This document shows positions 7,946 to 16,692 of a stretch of DNA of 64,000 bases, one piece after another. The notes below the pieces were generated by a model. The model did no database searches. It was given only the letters and a program-made list of their open reading frames with translations, and was not told the DNA's origin. Each line of letters starts with the position of its first letter. The stretch's first letter is position 1. Both the position numbers and the translations under genes were made by a program. This stretch comes from Photobacterium angustum (GTDB lineage Bacteria; Pseudomonadota; Gammaproteobacteria; Enterobacterales; Vibrionaceae): positions 124,001 to 188,000 of the forward strand of contig NZ_MSCJ01000001.1 of NCBI RefSeq assembly GCF_002954615.1, given 5' to 3'.

Positions 7946-9622
7946 TTATGCTTTTGGTTTTAGATCCAGTACTTGAAGTAGACGCTCAGGAACACCTGCC
8001 CATACCATTGGACGGCCTTGAGGGTTCTTCTCATTCCACCAACCAGTGAAGCGAGTTTCGTTGTATTGGAAGTTGTTCGCACCAGACATTACTGGAACCG
8101 TAACTTGGTTTTCAGCGATGATTTTCTGGATGCTATGAGCAATCTTAGTTTGCTCACCTTTGTCAGCTGTCTTGTAGAAGCTGTCTAGTAGCGAGTCTAG
8201 CTCTGCATTTTTGAAGTAGTGCATTGCAAAACGAGGCATGCCGTCACCAGACTGGTAGCGTGAGTTGTATGCGCTATCCCAGTATAGGTATGGATCAGCA
8301 CCGTTGAAGTAGTTTGTGTAAGCTACATCGTAAGTACCGTTTAGCATTGCTTCGTTGTAAACAGCGAAGTCAGGTGTACTTGCTTTCGCGTTAATACCAG
8401 CTTCTTGAAGCTGCTCTACACCTAGCTGTACAGTGTTGTTGAAGTCAGTCCAACCGTTTGGAGATTGAACTGTAAGTTCGATCTTCTTACCTGTTGGTGA
8501 TTCTACAAAACCGTCGCCATCAGTATCTTTAAAGCCAGCTTTCGCTAGAAGCTCTTTAGCACCTTTCACATTGTATGTGTTAAATGCTTTGTACTTGTTG
8601 TGTACCGCTTCATCAGACCAAGTTTTGAAACCATCACCTAGGCCCGATGCGTAATCGTTCGGAGTACCCGCACCGTAGAATGCGATATCGATGATTGTTT
8701 GACGATCGATAGCCATTGAGAACGCACGACGGAAATCAACATTGTTGATTGCTTCTTTGTTACCAGCTTTTGGCGACTTGAAGTTCAACATGAATGACTG
8801 AGTACCTGCTGCTGGGTACCAGTATTTGTGATTTGGGTTCGCTGCAGCGTAAGTGCTGTCGATGTCAGGAATGAACGATGAAGTCCAATCTAGCTCAGAG
8901 TTGATGATCTTCGTTAGCAACTGATCGTTGTTCGCGATCTGAGGAACACGTAGACAGTCAACGTCTAGGTTGTCGTTATCCCAGTAGTTAGGGTTACGAC
9001 ATTGAACGTATAGCTGAGGAGTAAATGTTTCAATCTCAGTAAACGGACCTGTACCTACTGGGTTTTCGTTAGTGAAAGTTGATGGATTTTCAACTTTGCT
9101 CCAGATGTGCTTAGGCACTACTGGTACGAAAGAAATTTCGAAAGGAACGTTAGAGTTCGCTTCAGTTAGATCGAAGATAACCTTGTTACCGTCTTGCTTA
9201 ACTGATTTAACCCACTTATTGATACCACGTTGGTCTAGCTCAGGGTTCTTCTTAACTAGATCAAAAGAGTAAACAACATCTTCAGCAGAGAACGCTTTAC
9301 CGTCAGACCACTTAACGCCATCACGGATTTCGAACGTAACTTGCATTAGATCGTCAGACATGTAGTAGTCTTTCGCCAAACGCATTACTGGCTCGTTACC
9401 TTTCATTTGGTTGAAAACAACCAATGGCTCGTAAACGAAGTCACTTGTAGTGTGTAGGTTTGTTGATAGGTACGGGTTAAAGTTGCGTACCATTGTAGGG
9501 TAGAAATTTGGTACGACTGTTAGTTCACTTTTTTCTGCTGCAGATACTACTGGTGCTGTAAAAGCGGTTGCTGCTGCAACAACGGCAAGTGCTAACTTAG
9601 TTTTGTTAATATTGGCAAGCAT
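7946..9622 (-). CDS. cbp: periplasmic chitin-oligosaccharide-binding protein (CBP)
   Basis: 558-residue solute-binding protein of the peptide/oligosaccharide (SBP_bac_5, cluster C) family. A signal peptide occupies roughly residues 1-28 (KLALAVVAAATAFTAPVVSAAEK). Family features include SDDLMQVTFEIRDGVKWSDGKAFSAEDVVYSF and VGTGPF. In Vibrio the homologue binds (GlcNAc)n in the periplasm and, unliganded, holds ChiS inactive; liganded CBP delivers sugar to the ABC importer and frees ChiS (established for V. cholerae/V. furnissii, inferred here from position next to chiS). It is the first gene of the chb operon, after a 784-bp control region. Confidence 0.92.
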   Translation of the reverse strand: MLANINKTKLALAVVAAATAFTAPVVSAAEKSELTVVPNFYPTMVRNFNPYLSTNLHTTSDFVYEPLVVFNQMKGNEPVMRLAKDYYMSDDLMQVTFEIRDGVKWSDGKAFSAEDVVYSFDLVKKNPELDQRGINKWVKSVKQDGNKVIFDLTEANSNVPFEISFVPVVPKHIWSKVENPSTFTNENPVGTGPFTEIETFTPQLYVQCRNPNYWDNDNLDVDCLRVPQIANNDQLLTKIINSELDWTSSFIPDIDSTYAAANPNHKYWYPAAGTQSFMLNFKSPKAGNKEAINNVDFRRAFSMAIDRQTIIDIAFYGAGTPNDYASGLGDGFKTWSDEAVHNKYKAFNTYNVKGAKELLAKAGFKDTDGDGFVESPTGKKIELTVQSPNGWTDFNNTVQLGVEQLQEAGINAKASTPDFAVYNEAMLNGTYDVAYTNYFNGADPYLYWDSAYNSRYQSGDGMPRFAMHYFKNAELDSLLDSFYKTADKGEQTKIAHSIQKIIAENQVTVPVMSGANNFQYNETRFTGWWNEKNPQGRPMVWAGVPERLLQVLDLKPKA

Positions 9623-9779
9623 AGCTGTTCCTTACTCTTAGCTCTGTTTCACTTAACGGAAATTAAATTGCTCCATCATTGGAGCCCTTGAACTTACTTC
9701 ATCGGAACTGAGTAACGCTGAACCGGTGAATGGCCTTGTAAGCTCTCAGTGGGTTAAATATTCGCTGTAATAGATAAAT

Positions 9780-9831
9780 CGTCAATCAAGCTTCCCGTCA
9801 AAATCGTCAAAATGTCCAATAACAACGTCAA
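9780..9831 (-). repeat. four-copy CGTCAA repeat array upstream of cbp
   Basis: CGTCAA begins at 9780, 9796, 9805 and 9826, and three of the copies extend to CGTCAAAA. On the transcribed strand they read TTTTGACG. They lie between the CRP-like site and the cbp start, where an activator would bind. I propose them as candidate operator sites for ChiS or another chitin regulator; the first copy could also serve as a -35 element. Confidence 0.5.
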
Positions 9832-9874
9832 AAACGTTAATATCAGGTTTTGTTGTTTCCGATGGGTAGATGTT

Positions 9875-9896
9875 AAATGTGTGTTACATCACATTT
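9875..9896. promoter_or_regulatory. CRP (cAMP receptor protein) binding site
   Basis: The core TGTGTGTTACATCACA at 9878-9893 matches TGTGA-N6-TCACA with one mismatch and is flanked by AAA and TTT, as in the full CRP consensus. It is about 255 bp upstream of the cbp start. Catabolite activation of chb genes by CRP is known in Vibrio. Confidence 0.8.
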
Positions 9897-10353
9897 ATTC
9901 CTATCATCAACGAAATCACAACCTAAATTATAAACCATTTAAGTTGTTGTTTTGTAATGAATAGTTTTGATTTATTTTGATTTTATCTATGCAGTGGTTG
10001 CTTTTTTTGTCGTTATTTCTGTGTGTAAAATTTATCGCTAATGTTTGTTGTGATTCGCTTCTCATAAACAAAAACTAATTGCTCCTTCTATCGTTACGAA
10101 CCTAAATTAGCTGAAATTGCTTTAAAAACAGTCAAAAAATAGAGTGTGACTCATGTCATTTTTATGGTTTTTAATGCGATATTTTCTTATTAAAAAAAAC
10201 AGTTTTATTCGATGAATAAGAATAAATTTTCGTACGAAAGGGCATATAGCTATGGTGCTAGATGAAGGCTTATCTGAGGTCATTATTTGCTTATGGATGT
10301 AATCTTAAAGAGGTAATAAGAGGGATAGCTTTCACATTTGTATATTGCTGGCA

Positions 10354-10378
10354 TAAAAAAGGCTCCCTTAAGAGCCTT
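10354..10378 (-). terminator. rho-independent terminator of chiS
   Basis: Stem AAGGCTC/GAGCCTT, followed on the minus strand by a run of six or seven U, 29 bp past the chiS stop. Confidence 0.85.
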
Positions 10379-10406
10379 GATATATTCAGAATTAAATAAT
10401 ACCTAA

Positions 10407-13400
10407 TCAACTAGTACTAATTGTATGGTGTAGTTTGTCTCGCATTGCTACAACATGCTGACGCTCTACTGTTGTTTGAGTACAGCGCTCTAGTACGTAA
10501 TCCATTGTGTTGATTACTGTTCGCCAACGTGGTGTTTTTGGTAACGTATCGATATGTAGATATTTATCAAGGGTACGTGTTTGTAAGGTGCTGCGATCAA
10601 GATAGACTCGCCACAACCCACTTTCTTCTGCTAATTCAAATTTGGTTTTCTTAGCATCATTTTCCCATAATGAAAGAGTCATCGTCATCGACTCAACCAT
10701 AAGTTGACGAATAAGATCTCCTTTATTTTGTCCGCTACCATCCAGCTTATCAGCCAAGCGTGTGAATTCACCACCAAGCTCTCTAAGTTGTTGTAAGTTA
10801 TTTTTGTCGCCGTTAAAAGCAAACTCTGACAACATATCAACAGCATTTTCTAGTAAGCCTATACGATGATCTGCCGAAGGACCTTGGTTGTCAAAAACAA
10901 ACATTTGTTTAAGTCCTGATTCTTCAGGAAGGTTAATAATATCGGTTGATAACGTTTGGATCTCATCATTAATTATGAAGCTTAACTTGCCACTGTAATG
11001 GTGGCTTTCGTTAATACCTATCGGTAGCTCTGTGGCGATAATATCCGAAATTGTATGGCGCTCTAGTTGCTCTGGTGGACGTTTAAATAACTTACCAGCG
11101 GCACTGTTAACATAGCGAATACGACCTTCATTTTGTATACAAATAATCGCTTCACTTGTCGAGTCAAGGAGCCCGAGTAAGCGGCTTTGTGCTTCAATTA
11201 AGCTGACTTCTACTTGCTCTCGACGATGAATTTCTTGCTGTAAGCTTTGGTTCTTTTGCTTTTCATGTTCAGTCTTACTGGCTTGTAGGTAAGCTTGAAT
11301 ACGAGCAATTAACTCTTCTTTATTAAAAGGTTTAGTTAAATAGTCATTAGCCCCACACTCAAAGCCTTTGATGCGATCTTGAATTTGCCCAAGTGCAGAC
11401 AACATCATTATTGGTAATTCAAAAATCGAGTATTGCTTTCTTAATAGGGTACAGACTTCGTAGCCACTCATCTCGGGCATCATAATATCGAGTAAGATCA
11501 GATCTGGACGTTGTTGTTGGACAATATCTAATGCCTGATGGCCGCTCTCTGCTGTTTTTACTCGATAGCCAGCAAGTCGTAGAAAATTATTTAAAATCTG
11601 AAGGTTTACGGGCTCATCATCAACCACGAGAATAAGATCACCTTCAGGATTTTCAGGTAAATTGGTGCTTTCACAACTTCTGGAGTCTAGCGCTGGTACT
11701 TGGAAGTGCTGAAGTATTGAGTCATTAGATATCGCATTGATTTGCTCATTAGTAGCAAGATTTAAGGTAAAGCTAAAGGTTGTGCCAATCATAGGCTGAC
11801 TGCTTACATATAAGCGGCCACCCATTAATTCAATAAGTTGACGACTAATTGATAAGCCTAGACCTGCGCCTTGTCGGTAGTTTGCCGAATTTGAGTTTGC
11901 TTGGATGAGAGGCTCAAAAATATGTTCTAACTGTTCACTTGGAATTCCTTGTCCCGTATCGACGACTTGTACACGTAATTGCTGTTCTAATACTGTGGCA
12001 GAGATAATGATCTTACCTTCAGATGTGTACTTAATCGCGTTACCGACAAGGTTATAAAGTACTTGTTCTAAACGTTGCTCATCGGCATCAACGAGTGGCA
12101 AATCTGCTGGAATTTGATTAATGATCCTTACCGGTTTGTTGCCAAGTAAATGACTAGAAAGCTCCAGTACTAATCTCACCGCTGCGGACAGATCAATCGC
12201 ATGGCGATGAATATCTAAATCGCCATAACGCATTTTGTGGTAATCCAGTAGATCATCAACAAGGTTAGTTAAACGTTGTCCACTGTTGATGATCATTTCT
12301 AACTGACGACGTTGAGAATCTTTTACGGGTCCATTCGCTCCAGCAAGTAAAGATTCTGCAATACCCACCATGCCATGAAGTGGGGTGCGTAATTCATGGG
12401 ATGTGGTTGCAAGGAATTCATCTTTAAGTTTATCTGCTGTTTGTAGCTCATTGTTTTTCTGTTTGATAATCTTAAGGCTTTGTTCTAACTCGTCATTTTG
12501 AGTTTTTATTAAACCTATTTTTTCGCGAATAGATCGCTGCATACGTGAAAAGCTTATCGCAAGACGACCAATTTCATCACTACGTTCAGTGCCTTCAATG
12601 ACTTGGTCTAAATCGCCACCAGAGGCTTTTTCTGCTGCCCAAGTTAACCGCAGTAATGGAGCTGTAATTGAATTAGACAATAAGTGAGAGGCAAAGATCA
12701 CCAAAATAATAGCGCTGATCATTGCTACGCCGAATATTTTTTCTAGTTCAGTAATACGAGCAAAAGCTTCTTTTTCTGGTAGTTCAACGACTAATGCCCA
12801 TTTATTGTTAAGGATATCGAGTGGTGAAAAGGCACTCAATACTGAAATGTTATCGTAGTTTTTAAAGCTACCCACACCAGATTTACCAGCCAGTGCCTCC
12901 CTGATACTTTCACTTTTTAGCGTTGCGGGAACCCCCGTTTCTGCAGAGAAACGCAGTTTGTGATCTTGACCAATCAATAAGGTTTGAACGTAATTCGCAT
13001 TATTACCAAGATCTTGAATAAGCTCAGAAATCGCCTTATTACTTAACTCCATAAAGACATAACTGTGTAAGTAGCCTTGCTGAATGATCGGTGCGGCGAA
13101 CCATGCGGTTGTGTCGTCTGTGTTTGCTGATTGACTAAAGTCGGTAAATGTAACCGGTACTTGATCAGGTTTAGCCTGACTTTGTTTGGTTTTTTCGGTA
13201 ATCGCTTCAAAGGTTTGTTTTAATGCTGGTGATGCTTGTGCGTTGGTAAGTAAATTGACGCCAAATAACTGGTGATTGTGAACGGAGTAAACCACGTTAC
13301 CAGAACGATCAACTAACATAATGTCTTTGAAGTCAGAGCGTTTTAAATACTCTTTATAAACAGCGTTGTAGCGCTTATACATTAAACGATAGCGCTCATG

Positions 13401-13793
13401 CCCTACATAAGTCGTTTTATTATGGGACTCATTTTTTTTGGTGAGGGTTTGTGAGAAATAATGAGCACGTCCTTGAGATGCAAGTTGCTGCTCTATGTCT
13501 CCGAGTTGATGGTAAGCACCGACTAAGCCATAAAAACGACCACCACTGTTATTCGATAATTCAGAGCGAGCGAAACTCTTCACCTCGGATTCTTTCGCTG
13601 CGAAAAAGCTATAAAGTTGCTTTTGCTTATTATCACGTAAAGAAGCTAGGTGATTGATACTTTGTTCAGCAAGATCTTTGGTATGAGAGTTTAGAAAATA
13701 TAAAGCAGATAAAACCAAAGGGGTGATGCTAAGCACAATAAAGGCCAACATTAACGTATGTTGGAGACGTTTAAATCGTTTGGTATTCTGCAT
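10407..13793 (-). CDS. chiS: hybrid sensor kinase / DNA-binding regulator ChiS
   Basis: 1128 residues, about the length of V. cholerae ChiS. Order: TM about 13-35, a periplasmic sensor region about 36-354, TM about 355-375, HAMP, then HisKA with SHELRTP (His466) and an HATPase with NLVGNAIKYT and GAGLGLS. A receiver domain follows (DDEP 725-728, phospho-acceptor Asp769, Lys821), then a PAS-like segment near 870-960 and a C-terminal region that in V. cholerae binds DNA directly. His466 and Asp769 are offset by three from the V. cholerae residues I recall (469 and 772). Its activity is controlled by the periplasmic binding protein, whose gene lies next downstream. It has its own terminator, so it is probably a separate transcript from the chb operon. 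Confidence 0.95.
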   Translation of the reverse strand: MQNTKRFKRLQHTLMLAFIVLSITPLVLSALYFLNSHTKDLAEQSINHLASLRDNKQKQLYSFFAAKESEVKSFARSELSNNSGGRFYGLVGAYHQLGDIEQQLASQGRAHYFSQTLTKKNESHNKTTYVGHERYRLMYKRYNAVYKEYLKRSDFKDIMLVDRSGNVVYSVHNHQLFGVNLLTNAQASPALKQTFEAITEKTKQSQAKPDQVPVTFTDFSQSANTDDTTAWFAAPIIQQGYLHSYVFMELSNKAISELIQDLGNNANYVQTLLIGQDHKLRFSAETGVPATLKSESIREALAGKSGVGSFKNYDNISVLSAFSPLDILNNKWALVVELPEKEAFARITELEKIFGVAMISAIILVIFASHLLSNSITAPLLRLTWAAEKASGGDLDQVIEGTERSDEIGRLAISFSRMQRSIREKIGLIKTQNDELEQSLKIIKQKNNELQTADKLKDEFLATTSHELRTPLHGMVGIAESLLAGANGPVKDSQRRQLEMIINSGQRLTNLVDDLLDYHKMRYGDLDIHRHAIDLSAAVRLVLELSSHLLGNKPVRIINQIPADLPLVDADEQRLEQVLYNLVGNAIKYTSEGKIIISATVLEQQLRVQVVDTGQGIPSEQLEHIFEPLIQANSNSANYRQGAGLGLSISRQLIELMGGRLYVSSQPMIGTTFSFTLNLATNEQINAISNDSILQHFQVPALDSRSCESTNLPENPEGDLILVVDDEPVNLQILNNFLRLAGYRVKTAESGHQALDIVQQQRPDLILLDIMMPEMSGYEVCTLLRKQYSIFELPIMMLSALGQIQDRIKGFECGANDYLTKPFNKEELIARIQAYLQASKTEHEKQKNQSLQQEIHRREQVEVSLIEAQSRLLGLLDSTSEAIICIQNEGRIRYVNSAAGKLFKRPPEQLERHTISDIIATELPIGINESHHYSGKLSFIINDEIQTLSTDIINLPEESGLKQMFVFDNQGPSADHRIGLLENAVDMLSEFAFNGDKNNLQQLRELGGEFTRLADKLDGSGQNKGDLIRQLMVESMTMTLSLWENDAKKTKFELAEESGLWRVYLDRSTLQTRTLDKYLHIDTLPKTPRWRTVINTMDYVLERCTQTTVERQHVVAMRDKLHHTISTS

Positions 13794-14033
13794 TCCGGTG
13801 CCTGAATAAAATGATTATCGTTCGATTTGGATTGAGGAACAGTGACTAACGTTAAATTATAAAACGTTTTAAAAGTGACGTTTTTAACAATTTTTCCGTT
13901 CGTTAGAAATCACTAAGTCCATATATATTAATATAATACTGCTTATACTCACTTATTTAAAGTGATCAAGTACAGCGATAATGAAGCGTGTCGTAAAACA
14001 CAGAATTAACGGTTTTGACGGAGTTTTGATTAT

Positions 14034-14060
14034 AAAAAAGGGACAACAATGTCCCTCTTT
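14034..14060 (-). terminator. rho-independent terminator of rsmC
   Basis: Stem GGGAC/GTCCC (14040-14044, 14051-14055) extended by A-U pairs, with a U-run on the minus strand, about 30 bp after the rsmC stop. Confidence 0.8.
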
Positions 14061-14091
14061 AGATAAATGTTCCGTTAAAATCAATTAACGG

Positions 14092-15114
14092 TTATTTGGT
14101 TGCGGCGTAAATATTAAATTTATTTGTTTTTGCCGTAATGTTGCACTCACCAAGGCTTGCTTCAATTAATGGCGGATATTGTAAGAAGCTGTTAGCTACA
14201 ATGACGAGCTGACCGTTATGGCTAAGGTATTGTGGTGCATCATTAATAAATAGCTCAGTAGCGGCATAAAATGTTTTTAACCCAGCATGGAACGGTGGGT
14301 TGCTGATCAAGAACTGGTATGGGCCCGTTAACGTCTTATATACATCGGTAGCGGTGAACTTACTCGCTTCAAGGTTATTGACCTTAAATGTTTCTTTTGC
14401 CGATTCAATGGCTAACGCACTGATATCACACAGCTCTAAATCAATAGTGGGGTATTTAGCTTTCATCACCGCGCCAATCACACCAGCACCACAGCCAAAA
14501 TCTAATACTTTGCCGTGTAATTTAGGCAGGTTGTTAAGCAGTAATTCTGAGCCTTTATCAAACTCACCATGGCTAAATACGCCAGGTAATGAGCGAACAG
14601 TAAGTTGTACGCCAGCAATATCGATAGGATAACTACGGAACCAATCTGATAAATTAAAGGCTTTTGGCGTGTTATCACAACGTCCCCAGTAAAAACTGCA
14701 GCGACGTGCCGAATCATATTTGTTCAGTGGGCCATATTCTGCAAAGAGTTTTTCTGCACTGCGAACCCCTGAGCGGTTTTCACCAACGATACAAATTTCA
14801 ACGCCAGTACCGAACTTATTCAGTAGCATAGTTAATAAGTAATCTGCTTCTGCTTTTGCTTTAGGCCAGTAAAGCAGGATCATATCGATATCTAATGTTT
14901 CTGTTAATTCAGCACCGAAGTAACTACTTACATTATTAAAACGTTCGATATCTGAGTAGAAGCCATAGTTTGTGGTAAATACCGATACCGTTTGAGCGGT
15001 TTGACATAGCTCTGATGCGAAGGTATCACTTAATTCGCCAGCGATAAGGACTTTACGGTTTTCAAAAAACTCAGATTGACGAGCAACAACCTGGCTCGCG
15101 GCGCAATAAGACAT
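14092..15114 (-). CDS. rsmC: 16S rRNA (guanine(1207)-N(2))-methyltransferase RsmC
   Basis: 340 residues, the usual RsmC length, made of two Rossmann-like halves. The N-terminal half is a degenerate methyltransferase-like domain. The C-terminal half is catalytic, with the SAM-binding motif VLDFGCGAGVIGAVM and the amino-group methyltransferase motif ISNPPFHAG. It methylates G1207 of 16S rRNA in the 30S subunit. It stands alone between a permease gene terminator and its own terminator, in the same orientation as its neighbours. Confidence 0.95.
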   Translation of the reverse strand: MSYCAASQVVARQSEFFENRKVLIAGELSDTFASELCQTAQTVSVFTTNYGFYSDIERFNNVSSYFGAELTETLDIDMILLYWPKAKAEADYLLTMLLNKFGTGVEICIVGENRSGVRSAEKLFAEYGPLNKYDSARRCSFYWGRCDNTPKAFNLSDWFRSYPIDIAGVQLTVRSLPGVFSHGEFDKGSELLLNNLPKLHGKVLDFGCGAGVIGAVMKAKYPTIDLELCDISALAIESAKETFKVNNLEASKFTATDVYKTLTGPYQFLISNPPFHAGLKTFYAATELFINDAPQYLSHNGQLVIVANSFLQYPPLIEASLGECNITAKTNKFNIYAATK

Positions 15115-15214
15115 GTAACTGGCCTCAATGTAGACATCATAAATTTGGGAGCGAATTGTTCCATAATTATGTGCAGTTGAAAAGAAATCAGCAGTAGAGA
15201 GGAAGATTGAATAG

Positions 15215-15248
15215 AAGAAAAATGCCGCCCTAGAATAGAGGCGGCATT
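15215..15248 (-). terminator. rho-independent terminator of the AI-2E-family gene
   Basis: 9-bp stem AATGCCGCC (15221-15229) / GGCGGCATT (15240-15248) with a 10-nt loop and UUUUUCUU after it on the minus strand. Confidence 0.85.
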
Positions 15249-15259
15249 GTAATGACGGG

Positions 15260-16345
15260 TTAGTGAGAATCTTGTTGTTCTAAGAAGTCTTTAAATTCAA
15301 CTTCATACATTTTAAATAACACGAGTGTTACACCAAAAATGATTGGACCGTAAATCATACCGATCAAGCCAAATAATTGGATACCCCCAATGATTGAGAA
15401 GAAGATCAGTAGGGTATTCATGCTTGAACTGCCTTGCATCAGCAATGGACGGACAACATTATCGATCGAACCGACGACAACCACTCCCCAACCCGCTAAG
15501 AATAATGCCCATTCCCATTGACCGACTAACAGTAAGTATAGAGATGCAGGTAGCCAGATCAGTGCGGTACCTACGACAGGGATTAATGAAGCAAAAGCCA
15601 TCATTGAGCCCCAGAATAGCCCAGGAAATCCGCATAGCCACATTGCAAAACCACCGGCTAAACCTTGCGCGACAGCGGTTAAAAATGAACCAAGTACGGC
15701 AGATTTTGCGACTTGTTCAACTTCTTCCATAATCGCATCTTCTTGACTACGAGACAGTGGGATCACATGGCGGATCGCGGCAATCATCTTGTCGTTATCA
15801 CGTAGCAGGAAGAACAGTACAAATAGCATCATCATAAAGTTAACCAATATGCTAGTAGCGTCTCCAAGAATACGTGCACTAATGTTTATTGCTTGAGAGC
15901 CCACCTGAGATGCTGTGGTTGCAATTTTCTGAATGATGACCTGAGGATCAAAATCATGGAACGGCGAGTATTTATCAATATAGAACAATACTTTTTGAGC
16001 GTAAGGATGAGCAAATAGCTCTTTCGGGCCACCGGATGTGATCCATTGATAGCTTTCTTTAGAAACGGTTGTACCTTGATGAACAATGGATGAAAACACC
16101 ACAAGTAGTGGGATCACAATAATGACGGTTAGCACAAAGCAAGATAGCATTGCAGCAGTATTTGCACGGGTTGGCATTAACGCTAATAAACGTTTATGTA
16201 GCGGTGCAAAGAGTAATGAAATAATAAAGGCGAGAACAATCGGCCCTAAATAAGGTTCGATGAGTTTGTAACTGGCAAATGCAGCAACAAATAAAGCAAT
16301 AATAAGGAGCCAATGGCGTGGCTCGATTTTAAATGGCTGTGGCAC
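15260..16345 (-). CDS. AI-2E family transporter (PF01594, PerM/TqsA-like)
   Basis: 361-residue inner-membrane protein with about seven or eight TM segments in the family arrangement: two at the N-terminus (WLLIIALFVAAFASYKL, GPIVLAFIISLLFAPL), one near residue 65, then a cytosolic or periplasmic stretch with SRSQEDAIMEEVEQVAKSA, and a hydrophobic C-terminal half with LIPVVGTALIWLP and FGLIGMIYGPIIFG. Members have been linked to AI-2 export or Na+/H+ exchange, and function cannot be assigned from sequence alone. A Fur-like box lies 47-65 bp upstream of its start, shared with a divergent microprotein gene. Confidence 0.85.
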   Translation of the reverse strand: MPQPFKIEPRHWLLIIALFVAAFASYKLIEPYLGPIVLAFIISLLFAPLHKRLLALMPTRANTAAMLSCFVLTVIIVIPLLVVFSSIVHQGTTVSKESYQWITSGGPKELFAHPYAQKVLFYIDKYSPFHDFDPQVIIQKIATTASQVGSQAINISARILGDATSILVNFMMMLFVLFFLLRDNDKMIAAIRHVIPLSRSQEDAIMEEVEQVAKSAVLGSFLTAVAQGLAGGFAMWLCGFPGLFWGSMMAFASLIPVVGTALIWLPASLYLLLVGQWEWALFLAGWGVVVVGSIDNVVRPLLMQGSSSMNTLLIFFSIIGGIQLFGLIGMIYGPIIFGVTLVLFKMYEVEFKDFLEQQDSH

Positions 16346-16391
16346 TGTATGTATCCTTTAATTAATAAGCGTCTTCATTACTGCTGTTATT

Positions 16392-16410
16392 GATAAAGAT
16401 TATCATTATA
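16392..16410. promoter_or_regulatory. Fur-like box in a divergent intergenic region
   Basis: GATAAAGATTATCATTATA matches the 19-bp Fur consensus GATAATGATAATCATTATC at 16 positions. An overlapping inverted repeat GATTAT-catt-ATAATC (16398-16413) adds a second Fur-type dyad. It lies between the AI-2E-family gene (minus) and the Cys-rich microprotein gene (plus), about 50 bp from each start. Confidence 0.65.
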
Positions 16411-16461
16411 ATCATTGTCGCTATAACTTATCGATTATACCCTTTATCGCGGAGATGGCTT

Positions 16462-16569
16462 ATGGGATGTTGTAATTGTGGCTGTGATGACAAAAAAAAG
16501 CGCAGACCACCGATTGCACTAATTATTTTAGTCATCATGGTACTGCTTGCGTTATATTTTTGGCAATAA
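16462..16569 (+). CDS. 35-residue Cys-rich single-pass membrane microprotein
   Basis: A short reading frame starts with MGCCNCGCDDKKKRRPP, followed by a hydrophobic helix of about 17 residues (IALIILVIMVLLALYFW) and a one-residue tail. GGAG at 16451-16454 gives a ribosome site 7 nt before the ATG. The four cysteines (positions 3, 4, 6 and 8) are clustered before a basic stretch, so the N-terminus is probably cytosolic (positive-inside) and could bind a metal. It has its own terminator downstream and a Fur-like box upstream, which argues that it is a real transcription unit. I do not recognise the family; function unknown. Confidence 0.6.
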   Translation: MGCCNCGCDDKKKRRPPIALIILVIMVLLALYFWQ

Positions 16570-16637
16570 CCTTAGCCTTGAGCTGTGGCTATAGTTAAAT
16601 ACAATTTCTGTGTTTTAGATACTAAAATAATGTCATA

Positions 16638-16666
16638 AAAAAAGGTCACTAATTGTGACCTTTTTT
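16638..16666. terminator. bidirectional terminator between microprotein gene and hemL
   Basis: Near-perfect palindrome AAAAAAGGTCAC-taatt-GTGACCTTTTTT gives a U-run on both strands and serves the convergent genes on either side. Confidence 0.9.
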
Positions 16667-16692
16667 ATTTTTATTTATTTCAGCTTTCTGAA

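Larger units (their letters stand above)
9623..10353 (-). promoter_or_regulatory. long control region of the chb operon
   Basis: About 730 bases without a coding sequence that I can support. It should carry the chb promoter, and holds a CRP-like site and a CGTCAA repeat array listed separately. A possible minus-strand promoter is TTGACG (9785-9780), 17 nt, AATATT (9762-9757), but the -10 element is poor. The distal part (about 9900-10350) is AT-rich and I see nothing firm in it. Confidence 0.6.
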
